Assembly (NCBI RefSeq): GCF_024622195.1
Contig: NZ_JANKBI010000001.1
Location: 372,001 to 436,000 of the forward strand
Source of the DNA: Murimonas intestini
Lineage (GTDB): Bacteria > Bacillota > Clostridia > Lachnospirales > Lachnospiraceae
Direction of reading: 5' to 3'
DNA: 64,000 nucleotides
Part shown: piece after piece, positions 34,215 to 42,676 of the stretch
Position numbering within the stretch: the stretch's first letter is position 1
Layout: the number at the start of each line of letters is the position of its first letter
Notes under the pieces: generated by a model
What the model was told of the DNA's origin: nothing
Database searches by the model: none
What the model saw: only the letters and a program-made list of their open reading frames with translations
Position numbers and translations under genes: made by a program

Positions 34215-35557
34215 GTTTTTATGCGATTCCTATATACACTCATAAATAACAATATACTAACTGCTGCTGCCACCGCCTCCGCAATAGGAAATGCAGCCCA
34301 TACCCCTATGATCCCTGCTGTTTTCATAAGTATTAAAGCCAGTGGGACTGTGATCACGAACTGGCGGAGCAGAGAGATGATCAAAGAGTGAAATCCCAGT
34401 CCCAGAGCTTCAAAGGTGCCAGAGAAAACAACACCCAATGTAGATATAAGGAAGCCTGCGCTGATGATCCTGAGTGCCGGGATACCCATAGATTCCATCT
34501 CCTCCCCGGCACTGAACAGCTGCATAACAATACCCGGCATGAGGGCAAAGACTGCCGTTCCCAGCAGCATGACAAGCCCTATCACGATACATGACATCTT
34601 TATGGTGGTGATCAGGCGCTTTTTGTTCCCGGCTCCATAATTATAGCTGATGATCGGCCGCATTCCCTGAACAAGCCCATTGGAGGGCATATATACAAAT
34701 GTCTGAAGCTTAAAATAAATTCCCAGCACAGCAACTGCCAGAGGTGATACTGCTGACAAAATCCCATTTAAAGTGCCCACCAGGATGGAGGGGAGCAGAT
34801 TCATCATTCCTGACGGCGCTGCGATTGAATATATATTTTTAACTGTTTTCTTCCTGAACCTGAATCCCTTCAGGTGCAGTCTGATCTTTCCATACTTCCA
34901 GAAAAGGAAGGCCGATAAACCGCAGGCTGTAAACTGACCGATGAGCGTGGCAACTGCTGCGCCCGTCACTCCCAGGGCAGGGAAACCAAGAAGCCCGAAG
35001 ATCAGTATAGGATCCAGTATGATATTTACTACAGCCCCAAGCGCCTGCATAAGCATGGGGAATATCATGTTGCCCGTTGCCTGGAACATCTTTTCTATAG
35101 TGATATGAAAAAGGCTTCCAAAGGAAAAAGAGACTACAAGAACGGCATAGTCACATCCCATCCTGTAAATCTGTTCATCGCTGGTAAAGACGCGGAAAAA
35201 CGGCCCTGTCAGAAAAAGGCCGATGAAAACAAACGCCAGCGAATGCAGCGCCGTTAAGACCATACCATGAAATGCTGCGCTCTCCGCCTCCTTCTCATCA
35301 CCCGCTCCTAGGTTTTTGGCCATCAGGGCGTTGACGCCCACTCCCAGCCCCACGGCTACAGAGAGCACCAGATTCTGAAGGGGAAAAGCAAGTGAAACAG
35401 CCGTCAGTGCGCTCTCCCCAAGCTTTGCCACAAAAATGCTGTCAACGATGTTATACATGGACTGGATCAGCATAGATATCATAGGCGGAAATGCCATGGT
35501 AAGCAGCAGGGGCAAAACCGGTCTGCTTCCCATAGCTTCAATACTATTTTTACTCAT
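34196..35557 (-). CDS. MATE-family multidrug efflux transporter
   Basis: The 453-residue protein has 12 predicted helices in two MATE repeats. It starts with PVLPLLLTMAFPPMISMLIQ and contains SIFVAKLGESALTAVSLAFP. It exports cationic drugs or metabolites using sodium or proton gradients. The C-terminal end is formed by a dispersed palindrome. A strong promoter and an intrinsic terminator precede the gene, the terminator only about 20 bases before the ATG, which suggests attenuation. AAGGAGG precedes the ATG at short spacing. Confidence 0.92.
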   Translation of the reverse strand: MSKNSIEAMGSRPVLPLLLTMAFPPMISMLIQSMYNIVDSIFVAKLGESALTAVSLAFPLQNLVLSVAVGLGVGVNALMAKNLGAGDEKEAESAAFHGMVLTALHSLAFVFIGLFLTGPFFRVFTSDEQIYRMGCDYAVLVVSFSFGSLFHITIEKMFQATGNMIFPMLMQALGAVVNIILDPILIFGLLGFPALGVTGAAVATLIGQFTACGLSAFLFWKYGKIRLHLKGFRFRKKTVKNIYSIAAPSGMMNLLPSILVGTLNGILSAVSPLAVAVLGIYFKLQTFVYMPSNGLVQGMRPIISYNYGAGNKKRLITTIKMSCIVIGLVMLLGTAVFALMPGIVMQLFSAGEEMESMGIPALRIISAGFLISTLGVVFSGTFEALGLGFHSLIISLLRQFVITVPLALILMKTAGIIGVWAAFPIAEAVAAAVSILLFMSVYRNRIKTLLFNP

Positions 35558-35578
35558 ATATACCTCCTTGTCAATTGC

Positions 35579-35629
35579 GAAAAAAAACTATAAGTCCTCT
35601 GTTTATCTCAGAAACAGAAAAACTTATAG
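35579..35629 (-). terminator. Intrinsic terminator directly upstream of the MATE start (attenuator candidate)
   Basis: On the minus strand the hairpin arms are CTATAAGT/ACTTATAG, with an inner TCTGTTT/AAACAGA stem, followed by a run of eight T. It lies between the ATPase gene stop and the MATE gene. A promoter lies between the ATPase stop and the hairpin, so the terminator falls in the MATE leader. It may also end the ATPase transcript. Confidence 0.82.
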
Positions 35630-35670
35630 TCTTTTGACCTGCTATTATTATTTCCCTTTTGCAGTTATAT

Positions 35671-35699
35671 ACAATATCATTGTTTATAAAAAATGTCAA
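35671..35699 (-). promoter_or_regulatory. Extended sigma-A promoter for the MATE gene
   Basis: A perfect TTGACA, 17 bases, TATTGT preceded by TGA (extended -10). Transcription would begin near 35665 and give a leader of about 105 bases that contains the terminator hairpin. Confidence 0.72.
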
Positions 35700-35737
35700 T
35701 GATCTTCCTTTGTTTCTTTTCGCTTTCAGAGCATCAA

Positions 35738-37432
35738 TCATTGAATCATCTTTTCGGCCAAAGCTATCCTGCAATTCTTTTTATAGAATGCAATTCCATA
35801 GCATAAGACTTTTGTATACCCATCTCTGACCAGATCTTCTTCATAATTCTTCATTTCAATCTGTTCGATCGCCTGTCTGCTTTTCGTTTCCATATCTGCA
35901 TAGCTTGCCGCCACTTTTAACTCAAGAATAACAACCGGCTTCTTTACCTCCATGCTCTTGAGGCAAATATCGTATCTGCCGTCCCCGGCTTCTCTGTTTG
36001 AATAGGCGTAATAATCTTCCATCCCATTCAGCAGGCCCATCATAAATCCATGATAAAAAGATTCCTTCGTATCATAAAAGCTGATTCCTTCTCTCAGCAT
36101 CTGTGATATGGCATCTTCAAATTCTGGTACATTCCCCTGCAGCATATTCTTATAAAATTGTGAAAAGTCTTTCTTTTTTACTTTTTGTTCAAACCATGAC
36201 AACACTGTGTTTATATAAATATACCGAACCTCTTCATTTGGGATACTCATGGAAATATACCGTATATTATTTTCCATGCGCTCCCCGGTTTTCTTCAAAT
36301 AACCTGTGAAAAACAGAAAATTCCACAGGTTATCCTGTGATTTATCCGGTTCCATATCATCATAAGTGATATCCTCATGGACAGGCTTTTCTATATTATC
36401 CCCTTGAATCAATGCTTCTACTTCCTGCTTTACCCGGAAATCTGCGCCTTCTATCAGCGCCCTAACTATACTATTGGAGCTGGTATTCGACCAGAACGGC
36501 TGAGGAAGTGCCCCCTCCTGTGCCCATATCTGCTCCACATAATTAATCACGCTCCAAGGATTATACACTTCTGTTTCCCCAAAGAAATAGCCGTTATACC
36601 AGGATTTAACCGTCTCTGCATAATTGATCCTATCGAAAAATTCTAACATTTCTTCTACTTCTTTTTGGGTAAAACCAAAATGCTCCGCATAAGTCGGATT
36701 TGTAATAGAAATGGTTTTCAAGTTATTCAGTCCGGTAAAAATGCTTTCCTTCGAAATCCTGAGACACCCTGTGATAACCGCAAATTCCAAATTTTCATTC
36801 GTTTTCAGTGCAGATTCAAATAAGGAACGGATTGCAGGAATCATTTCATCATAAAAGCCTCCAAAATATGCATTTTCCAATGGTACATCATATTCATCAA
36901 TCAGAATGATAGTTTTCCTGCCCGTACATTTCATCATACAGGCAGATAAAAATCTAAGTGCATCCAGATAATCTGCGTCTGCTCCGTCTACATCACGGAT
37001 CGCACGAAAGCGCACCTTTTCCGCCTCCGTCAGCTTATCAAGCTCTAACACAAAATCTAATCTGCGGAATTCCTCTGCAATCATTTTTTTCATCTGAATA
37101 TAGGATAATTCATAGCTTGCCTGCTTCATAGATTTCAGTGAAAGGCTGATCACCGGATACCCTGACATATGCTTTGTATATTCATATCCTGCATTTATAA
37201 TAGCCAGTCCGCTAAATAACTTCTCTGCATGATAGCTGTTCATCTCAAAAAAACACTTAAGCATGCTTAAGTTCAGTGTCTTGCCAAACCGTCTCGGCCT
37301 GGTAAATAGATTCACTTTGCCTTTCATATCCAGCAATTCCTTGATAAATAAGGTTTTATCTACATAATAATACCCTTTTTCAATCATTTCTTCAAAATCG
37401 TCCACACCTATTGGCAGCGGTTTAAACGGCAT
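35738..37432 (-). CDS. AAA-ATPase / PD-(D/E)XK nuclease fusion (DUF1703 family)
   Basis: A 564-residue protein. The N-terminal AAA-ATPase-like domain has PLPIGVDDFEEMIEKGYYYV and the P-loop TRPRRFGKTLNLSML, with Walker B TIILIDEYDVPLE. The C-terminal nuclease-like domain has the D...E-x-K pattern in YDICLKSMEVKKPVVILELK. The family is abundant and multi-copy in gut anaerobes; its role is unknown (mobile element or defence functions have been suggested). The ATG at 37432 has GAGGA at spacing about 9; a GTG at 37498 lacks a site. Base composition is more AT-rich than its neighbours. Confidence 0.88.
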   Translation of the reverse strand: MPFKPLPIGVDDFEEMIEKGYYYVDKTLFIKELLDMKGKVNLFTRPRRFGKTLNLSMLKCFFEMNSYHAEKLFSGLAIINAGYEYTKHMSGYPVISLSLKSMKQASYELSYIQMKKMIAEEFRRLDFVLELDKLTEAEKVRFRAIRDVDGADADYLDALRFLSACMMKCTGRKTIILIDEYDVPLENAYFGGFYDEMIPAIRSLFESALKTNENLEFAVITGCLRISKESIFTGLNNLKTISITNPTYAEHFGFTQKEVEEMLEFFDRINYAETVKSWYNGYFFGETEVYNPWSVINYVEQIWAQEGALPQPFWSNTSSNSIVRALIEGADFRVKQEVEALIQGDNIEKPVHEDITYDDMEPDKSQDNLWNFLFFTGYLKKTGERMENNIRYISMSIPNEEVRYIYINTVLSWFEQKVKKKDFSQFYKNMLQGNVPEFEDAISQMLREGISFYDTKESFYHGFMMGLLNGMEDYYAYSNREAGDGRYDICLKSMEVKKPVVILELKVAASYADMETKSRQAIEQIEMKNYEEDLVRDGYTKVLCYGIAFYKKNCRIALAEKMIQ

Positions 37433-37517
37433 GTACCCACTTCCTCTCAATAACATATCTTGTCTTATTACAGAATCCTTATTCCAGAATCGTTCCACTG
37501 CAAAAAGTATAGCATAG

Positions 37518-37533
37518 ATATTTAATTAAATAT
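37518..37533. promoter_or_regulatory. AT-rich perfect palindrome before the DUF1703 gene
   Basis: ATATTTAATTAAATAT is a 16-base perfect palindrome about 90 bases upstream of the ATPase start. It could be an operator. In such AT-rich DNA, chance is also possible. Confidence 0.3.
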
Positions 37534-37584
37534 AGCTATTTTCCTTTTATAATTGATACATAATTCCACAAATTTGTGTAAACG

Positions 37585-38922
37585 TCAACATGAAAGCAGC
37601 CCTGACTTATTTCTGATAAAATACCATATGCCAAAGCAATCCGCCAAAAACCAACCTACAGGCACTGCCCACCATATCCCAACCATACCGATGGACGGGA
37701 CTGCTGAGAGCACATATGCCAGCAGCACCCTGCTCCCCAGTGAAATGACTGTCAAAACGATCGACATACCTGCACGCCCCAGGCCCCGGTAAAATCCATA
37801 CAGCAGAAAAAGTATCCCGATCCCTGCATAAAAAGCCCCTTCTATCCGCAGATACTGGACACCGATCCGTATGATCTCTGTCTCCTCAGCTTTTACAAAT
37901 ATCAGCATGAGGGGTTCTGCTAAAATGCAGACACACGCTGACGCAGCCGCACAGAAAATGACTGACATGGCAAAGGCCGTCCTTGTCCCCTTATGTATCC
38001 TGTCGGCTTTCTTACCGCCGTAATTCTGGGCGATAAATGTAGAAAATGCATTGCCGAAATCCTGTGCCGGCATGTAGGCGAAGGCATCGATCTTTACAAC
38101 AGCTGCAAACGCGGCACTGGCATAAAACCCAAAGCTGTTGACCAGCCCCTGGACCATGAGGATGCCAAAATTCATGATTGACTGCTGGATGGCTGTAAGC
38201 GATGAGTTGCTGATTATATATGACAGCAGCGCCTTATCGTACCGCAGGTGCTTCTTCTGAGGGCAAAGCCATCTTGCTTTTTTAAAGAAATAGATCATGA
38301 TACCCGCGCCTGAAAAGATCTGGGATATAACCGTTGCCCAGGCAGCGCCTGAGACTCCCATATGGAAACAGACAATAAATATAATATCAAGCGCTATATT
38401 CATCAGGGAGGAGACTGCCAGGAAGATAAGCGGAACAACCGTATTCCCGATACTCCTCAATATAGATGTAAAAAAATTATAGACGTAGACCGCCATAATT
38501 CCTGTAAAGATCACCCGCAGATATTCTCTGGTAAATTCAGCCGCCTCTGCCGGCACATTCAGCCAGACTATAAAACTGTCCAGCAGAAGAAAGGAAGCAG
38601 CCATGATCACAAATGCCACGATAAAGATAAACACAAGGGAATTTATGATCCCAGTCTTCAGGTCATCCATGCGCCGCGCTCCGTACAGCTGGGCAAAAAC
38701 TACACTGCTGCCCATACACAGGCCTATAATAATGGATGTCAGCAGCACCATAAGCGAATAGCTTGAACCCACCGCCGAGAGGGCTGCAGCCCCCACCGTT
38801 CTTCCTACAATGAGAGTATCCGCCACATTATACAGCTGCTGCAGCATATTTCCAAGTATCATGGGCAGACTGAAAAGCACCAGAGATTTTCCTATTTTTC
38901 CTTCTGTCAGATTTCTGTTCAT
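37585..38922 (-). CDS. MATE-family efflux transporter (second)
   Basis: The 445-residue protein has 12 predicted helices. It begins NRNLTEGKIGKSLVLFSLPM, followed by LQQLYNVADTLIVGRTVGAA, the NorM/DinF-type start typical of clostridial MATE pumps. ATG 38922 lies four bases after the stop of the acetyltransferase gene, so the two are probably co-transcribed. A longer frame to 39000 overlaps that gene. It is only distantly related to the MATE protein at 34196. Confidence 0.9.
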   Translation of the reverse strand: MNRNLTEGKIGKSLVLFSLPMILGNMLQQLYNVADTLIVGRTVGAAALSAVGSSYSLMVLLTSIIIGLCMGSSVVFAQLYGARRMDDLKTGIINSLVFIFIVAFVIMAASFLLLDSFIVWLNVPAEAAEFTREYLRVIFTGIMAVYVYNFFTSILRSIGNTVVPLIFLAVSSLMNIALDIIFIVCFHMGVSGAAWATVISQIFSGAGIMIYFFKKARWLCPQKKHLRYDKALLSYIISNSSLTAIQQSIMNFGILMVQGLVNSFGFYASAAFAAVVKIDAFAYMPAQDFGNAFSTFIAQNYGGKKADRIHKGTRTAFAMSVIFCAAASACVCILAEPLMLIFVKAEETEIIRIGVQYLRIEGAFYAGIGILFLLYGFYRGLGRAGMSIVLTVISLGSRVLLAYVLSAVPSIGMVGIWWAVPVGWFLADCFGIWYFIRNKSGLLSC

Positions 38923-38926
38923 AGTT

Positions 38927-39766
38927 TTATATCTTCTTCCGGGCAAATTCTGCCGTATACTTTTCACGGAATCCAAGGCTGTCATAAAGTTTCCTGGCAT
39001 AGTTTCCCGTCACGCACCAGAGTATGACAGAATTATAACCGCGGTCAAAAATCTGATTACAAAGATACATGGTCATCTTCCTTCCGATTCCCTGTCCCTG
39101 AAGATCAGACCTCACCGCCACCCCTTCTATTTCATTATCTGATATATGTCCAAATCCGGCGATACGCCCGTTCTCTGTATAGACAAACCTGCCGGAGGCA
39201 TTTTCAGCCCAGTCTCTTTGTTCCTCTTCATTTGGCTCCTCTATCTTTGCATCCGGAAAATCCCCCACCCGGACATTCATCTCATAAAAAGCCTTCTGGA
39301 TAAGTTTCTGGCTTTCTATATAGTCATCGTCCCTGTATCCTCTGACAGGAAGCTCCTCCAGCTCAAACCGGCCGCCTGTATATTCCATATATGACGATGA
39401 AAAGTTTCTGTTAAAACCGTGCTTTCTTGCAAACCTTAAAGCACCGCCGTCATTTCTGTTAAACGATGTCATAATGCTCTCTGTTCCGAATTTGTAAAGC
39501 CTCTCCTGGGCATATGCAAGCATTTCGCTCCCAATACCTCTTCCCCGCCAGTCGGGATCTACAAATATAGCCAGATACGAGCAGGATATGTCCTCAGCCA
39601 GCTGTATCACGCCTACAAGCTCTGTGCCAAGATATGCCGCAGTTATTAATTCTGTTTCATTCTCAACAGCATCCAGAAAATCACCTATATTATCCTCATC
39701 CCTGTGCAGCAGTACTTTTAAGGCTTTTGCATCTTTCTCTGTTATTCCCCTGTACTGAAGTTCCAT
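38927..39766 (-). CDS. Tandem-domain GNAT N-acetyltransferase
   Basis: The 279-residue protein has two acetyltransferase domains. The first carries FVDPDWRGRGIGSEMLAYA (about 72-90). The second carries VRSDLQGQGIGRKMTMYLCN (about 217-236) and the late YDSLGFREKYTAEF. Double-GNAT proteins of this type resemble MshD in layout, but the substrate is unknown. The leader contains a perfect hairpin. Confidence 0.87.
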   Translation of the reverse strand: MELQYRGITEKDAKALKVLLHRDEDNIGDFLDAVENETELITAAYLGTELVGVIQLAEDISCSYLAIFVDPDWRGRGIGSEMLAYAQERLYKFGTESIMTSFNRNDGGALRFARKHGFNRNFSSSYMEYTGGRFELEELPVRGYRDDDYIESQKLIQKAFYEMNVRVGDFPDAKIEEPNEEEQRDWAENASGRFVYTENGRIAGFGHISDNEIEGVAVRSDLQGQGIGRKMTMYLCNQIFDRGYNSVILWCVTGNYARKLYDSLGFREKYTAEFARKKI

Positions 39767-39790
39767 ACTATTTTCTTCCTCCTCTTATCT

Positions 39791-39814
39791 GTGCAGCTTC
39801 AGCCAAAGCTGCAC
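39791..39814 (-). promoter_or_regulatory. 5' leader hairpin of the tandem GNAT gene
   Basis: GTGCAGCT, eight bases, AGCTGCAC. It forms a perfect stem within about 10 bases of the predicted transcript start and before the GAGGAGG ribosome site. No U-run follows, so it may stabilise the mRNA or act as an operator. Confidence 0.5.
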
Positions 39815-39827
39815 ATTAGTATCTCTA

Positions 39828-39856
39828 ATTATATATCATACGGCATATTAAGACAA
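39828..39856 (-). promoter_or_regulatory. Sigma-A promoter for the tandem GNAT-MATE pair
   Basis: TTGTCT, exactly 17 bases, then a perfect TATAAT on the minus strand, about 60 bases before the ATG. Confidence 0.75.
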
Positions 39857-39894
39857 GCAAAATGCAAATATACGTTCTTTCACTTATAAAAGAA

Positions 39895-39923
39895 TTGCAT
39901 ATATTTTAAAAACGAAGTATAAT
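39895..39923 (+). promoter_or_regulatory. Sigma-A promoter for the small membrane gene and secDF
   Basis: TTGCAT, exactly 17 bases, then a perfect TATAAT on the plus strand, about 60 bases before the ATG at 39983. It is divergent from the GNAT promoter. Confidence 0.8.
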
Positions 39924-39982
39924 GTGCGGAGAATATGGATACGTGTCCAAGTACATGTAATGCCGCAGAAAGGAGGGTCTAT

Positions 39983-40402
39983 ATGAAAAGAGCAGCCTGG
40001 TTATTTATAACAGCATTCCTCATGTTTTATCTGCTTTTCTTTATAAAGTCAGACATGCAGAATAACATGTCTGATAAATACGTAACCTCTGCGGCTGTAC
40101 AGGTGCCTTCCCGCAGCTTGGATGTTTCAGGCATCACCTCTGTCTCTTTCCCCTCCAGCCCTTCTGTTTTGATGCGGGGCCAGACACTCACCCAGGAGCT
40201 CTCAGACCTCCTGGAAGAGAAAAATATCAAAAATCCGCTTTTTGCGGCTGTATTTGTTGTCTTATTTCATTTTCTGTCCCTGAGGGGCAGGGATGTCCTG
40301 TGCCTGTTTCTGTCTGTTTATCTGATTTTTTCCTGCAGCCTTATGAACCAGGTCTGCATCATACACAGATCCGATGGCAAAAAACGTGCTGTTTTCTTCT
40401 GA
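39983..40402 (+). CDS. Small membrane protein upstream of secDF, function unknown
   Basis: The 139-residue protein has one N-terminal membrane segment (about 4-20), a Ser-rich stretch with likely extracytoplasmic location, and a second hydrophobic region (about 84-120, PLFAAVFVVLFHFLSL and CLFLSVYLIFSCSLM). No known family is recognised. ATG 39983 has AGGAGG at spacing 6-7. The gene shares a promoter with secDF, which begins 47 bases downstream, so it may be an accessory of that translocase. Confidence 0.75.
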   Translation: MKRAAWLFITAFLMFYLLFFIKSDMQNNMSDKYVTSAAVQVPSRSLDVSGITSVSFPSSPSVLMRGQTLTQELSDLLEEKNIKNPLFAAVFVVLFHFLSLRGRDVLCLFLSVYLIFSCSLMNQVCIIHRSDGKKRAVFF

Positions 40403-40449
40403 TATATATTGATCATTTTTGAAAGTAAATATTACGGAGGAACAGTACA

Positions 40450-42621
40450 TTGAAAAATAAAAAAAATCATATCTGGATGGCGCTGTCAGTGATCGCAGCG
40501 TTTATTTTGCTTACCATTTTTGGCGCTGGCGATGATTTCAAGGGAATCCGGGACATGCGTTTTGGGATCGATATCAGGGGCGGCGTGGAAGCCGTATTCG
40601 AGCCTGCCGGCACAGCCAAAGTCCCCTCTGAAAAGCAGCTGGAGGCTGCCCGGAATGTCATCGAGAGCAGGCTTGATGCTGAAAACATCACAGACCGTGA
40701 GGTCACTGTGGACAAAAGCGAAGGCCACATTATCGTAAGGTTTCCGTGGAAATCAGATGAAAAGGAATTCAACCCGGAAGCAGCTATCTCAGAGCTGGGC
40801 GAGACGGCAAAGCTCACCTTCCGTGATCCAAAAGGGAATATTCTCGTGGAAGGCGAAAACGTAGCTGACAGTTCTGTCACCAGAAACAGAGATACCGGCG
40901 AGTATGAGGTTGCCCTCCAGTTTGACAGGACAGGCGCCGAAGCTTTTGCCAAAGCGACACAGGAGCTGGTTGGAAAGCAGATGGGCATCTACATGGATGA
41001 GCTTATGATCTCTAATCCTAAAGTCAACCAGGTCATCACAGGAGGCCAGGCTGTCATAAACGGCATGGAAAACTACGATGCTGCCAAAGCCCTATCCGAC
41101 AAAATTAATTCCGGGGCTCTCCCATTTTCTATGAAGACTAGTAATTACAATACCATCAGCCCCACACTTGGCAGCCAGGCGCTGAAAACCATGGTCACGG
41201 CATCAGTAACAGCTATAATCCTGGTCATTATCTTTATGGTCAGTATTTACCGTCTTCCCGGGATCATCAGCTGCCTGACTCTGATCTTCCAGATGTGCCT
41301 GCAGATACTGGCGCTCTCCATTCCCCAGTACACTCTCACACTGCCGGGCATAGCCGGACTCATTCTTTCTGTGGGAATGGCTGTAGACGCCAATATTATT
41401 ATCAGTGAACGGATTGGGGAAGAGCTGAAAGAAGGTACAAGTATCCGGGCAGCAGTAAAAAAAGGATATCAGCATGCCTTTTCATCTGTGCTGGACGGCA
41501 ATCTGACAACTGCCGCTGTCGCTGTCATATTAATGATATTTGGCTCAGGCACAATGCTGAGCTTCGGATATACACTTCTGACAGGTGTCATTATCAATCT
41601 CCTGGCCGGAGTATGGATGTCCAGATTTATGCTTGAATCCGTGATACGCTATAATAAATTCGACAATATTAAGCTGTTCCGCAGAAAAAAAGAACGCAGA
41701 GTGATACAGTTCGCAGCTAAAAGAAAATGGATCTTTCTGTTCACAGCCTGTGTCCTTATAGCAGGAGCTGCCGTGACAGGAATAAACGGAGTGAAGCTGG
41801 ACACACAGTTCACAGGAGGTGTAGTACTCAAATACACTTATTCCGGGGATGCTGACGCAGACAAGATCAGTGAGGGCATAAACGCGGCTCTGGGACGCCC
41901 TGTCAGCGTACAGACATCACAGGATACCGCCACAGGTGACAAAAAGCTGGTCCTGACCCTGGCCGGCAACAAAGGCATCAGCCCTGAAGAGCAGAAACAG
42001 GTGACAGATGAGATCAACAGGAACGGAACGACTAAATATGAGCTGTCAGAGACTTTCGCCGTGGAACCGTATATTGGTGCAAAAGCATTAAAAAATTCAG
42101 TTATTGCCATCGTTCTGTCCTCATTATTCATTATCGCCTATATCTGGGTGCGCTTTAAATCGCTTTCAGGCCTGTCAGCGGGCGTATCAGCTGTGATCGC
42201 CCTGATGCACGATGCAGCGCTGGTATTTTTTGTATTTGGAGTCTTTAAAATACCTGTTAATGATGCATTTGTTGCGGTTACCCTGACAATCATAGGCTAC
42301 TCTATCAATGATACTATCGTACTTTATGACAGGATCAGAGAGAATCTTTGTAAAAGTAACCGCGGAAAGAATGAAAGCCTGTGCGGACTCGTTGACAGGA
42401 GCATCACCGAGACTCTGGGCCGTTCAGTGAAGACGGCATGCACCACGGCAATGTGTGTTGCAGTCGTACTTATATTTTCGGTCATTTACCACATAGAGTC
42501 TATACGCATCTTCTCTCTGCCCCTCTTAGTGGGCATTATAAGCGGGTGCTATTCATCAGTCTGTGTTGCAGGCCCCCTCTGGGTCACATGGAAAGAATTC
42601 CGCAGCAGGAGAAAAAAATAG
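40450..42621 (+). CDS. secDF: Fused protein-export membrane protein SecDF
   Basis: The 723-residue RND-type protein combines SecD and SecF, with about 12 helices. The SecD half has FGIDIRGGVEAVFEP, a P1-type periplasmic domain and the D4/D5 proton-path motif VGMAVDANIIISERI. The SecF half has DTQFTGGVVLKY and GYSINDTIVLYDRIRE. It pulls secreted proteins outward using the proton or sodium gradient. The start is TTG 40450 with GGAGG at spacing 9. No yajC or other sec gene is nearby. A strong terminator follows. Confidence 0.94.
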   Translation: MKNKKNHIWMALSVIAAFILLTIFGAGDDFKGIRDMRFGIDIRGGVEAVFEPAGTAKVPSEKQLEAARNVIESRLDAENITDREVTVDKSEGHIIVRFPWKSDEKEFNPEAAISELGETAKLTFRDPKGNILVEGENVADSSVTRNRDTGEYEVALQFDRTGAEAFAKATQELVGKQMGIYMDELMISNPKVNQVITGGQAVINGMENYDAAKALSDKINSGALPFSMKTSNYNTISPTLGSQALKTMVTASVTAIILVIIFMVSIYRLPGIISCLTLIFQMCLQILALSIPQYTLTLPGIAGLILSVGMAVDANIIISERIGEELKEGTSIRAAVKKGYQHAFSSVLDGNLTTAAVAVILMIFGSGTMLSFGYTLLTGVIINLLAGVWMSRFMLESVIRYNKFDNIKLFRRKKERRVIQFAAKRKWIFLFTACVLIAGAAVTGINGVKLDTQFTGGVVLKYTYSGDADADKISEGINAALGRPVSVQTSQDTATGDKKLVLTLAGNKGISPEEQKQVTDEINRNGTTKYELSETFAVEPYIGAKALKNSVIAIVLSSLFIIAYIWVRFKSLSGLSAGVSAVIALMHDAALVFFVFGVFKIPVNDAFVAVTLTIIGYSINDTIVLYDRIRENLCKSNRGKNESLCGLVDRSITETLGRSVKTACTTAMCVAVVLIFSVIYHIESIRIFSLPLLVGIISGCYSSVCVAGPLWVTWKEFRSRRKK

Positions 42622-42634
42622 ACAGGTACGTTAT

Positions 42635-42676
42635 ATACGCAGAGATCACTTGCCCGGTCTCTGCGTATTCTTTTTT
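42635..42676 (+). terminator. Intrinsic terminator after secDF
   Basis: ATACGCAGAGA and TCTCTGCGTAT (11 of 11) form the stem, then TCTTTTTT follows. It overlaps the last codons of the convergent AraC gene. Confidence 0.85.

Noticed and set aside
35571..35774. Minus-strand 67-residue open frame between the MATE and ATPase genes
   Set aside because: It overlaps the ATPase 3' end, runs through the promoter and terminator hairpin, and has no ribosome site.
33712..39766. Integrated mobile element covering the MATE/ATPase/GNAT region
   Set aside because: No integrase, transposase, direct repeats or attachment sites are visible; only composition and gene type hint at transfer.
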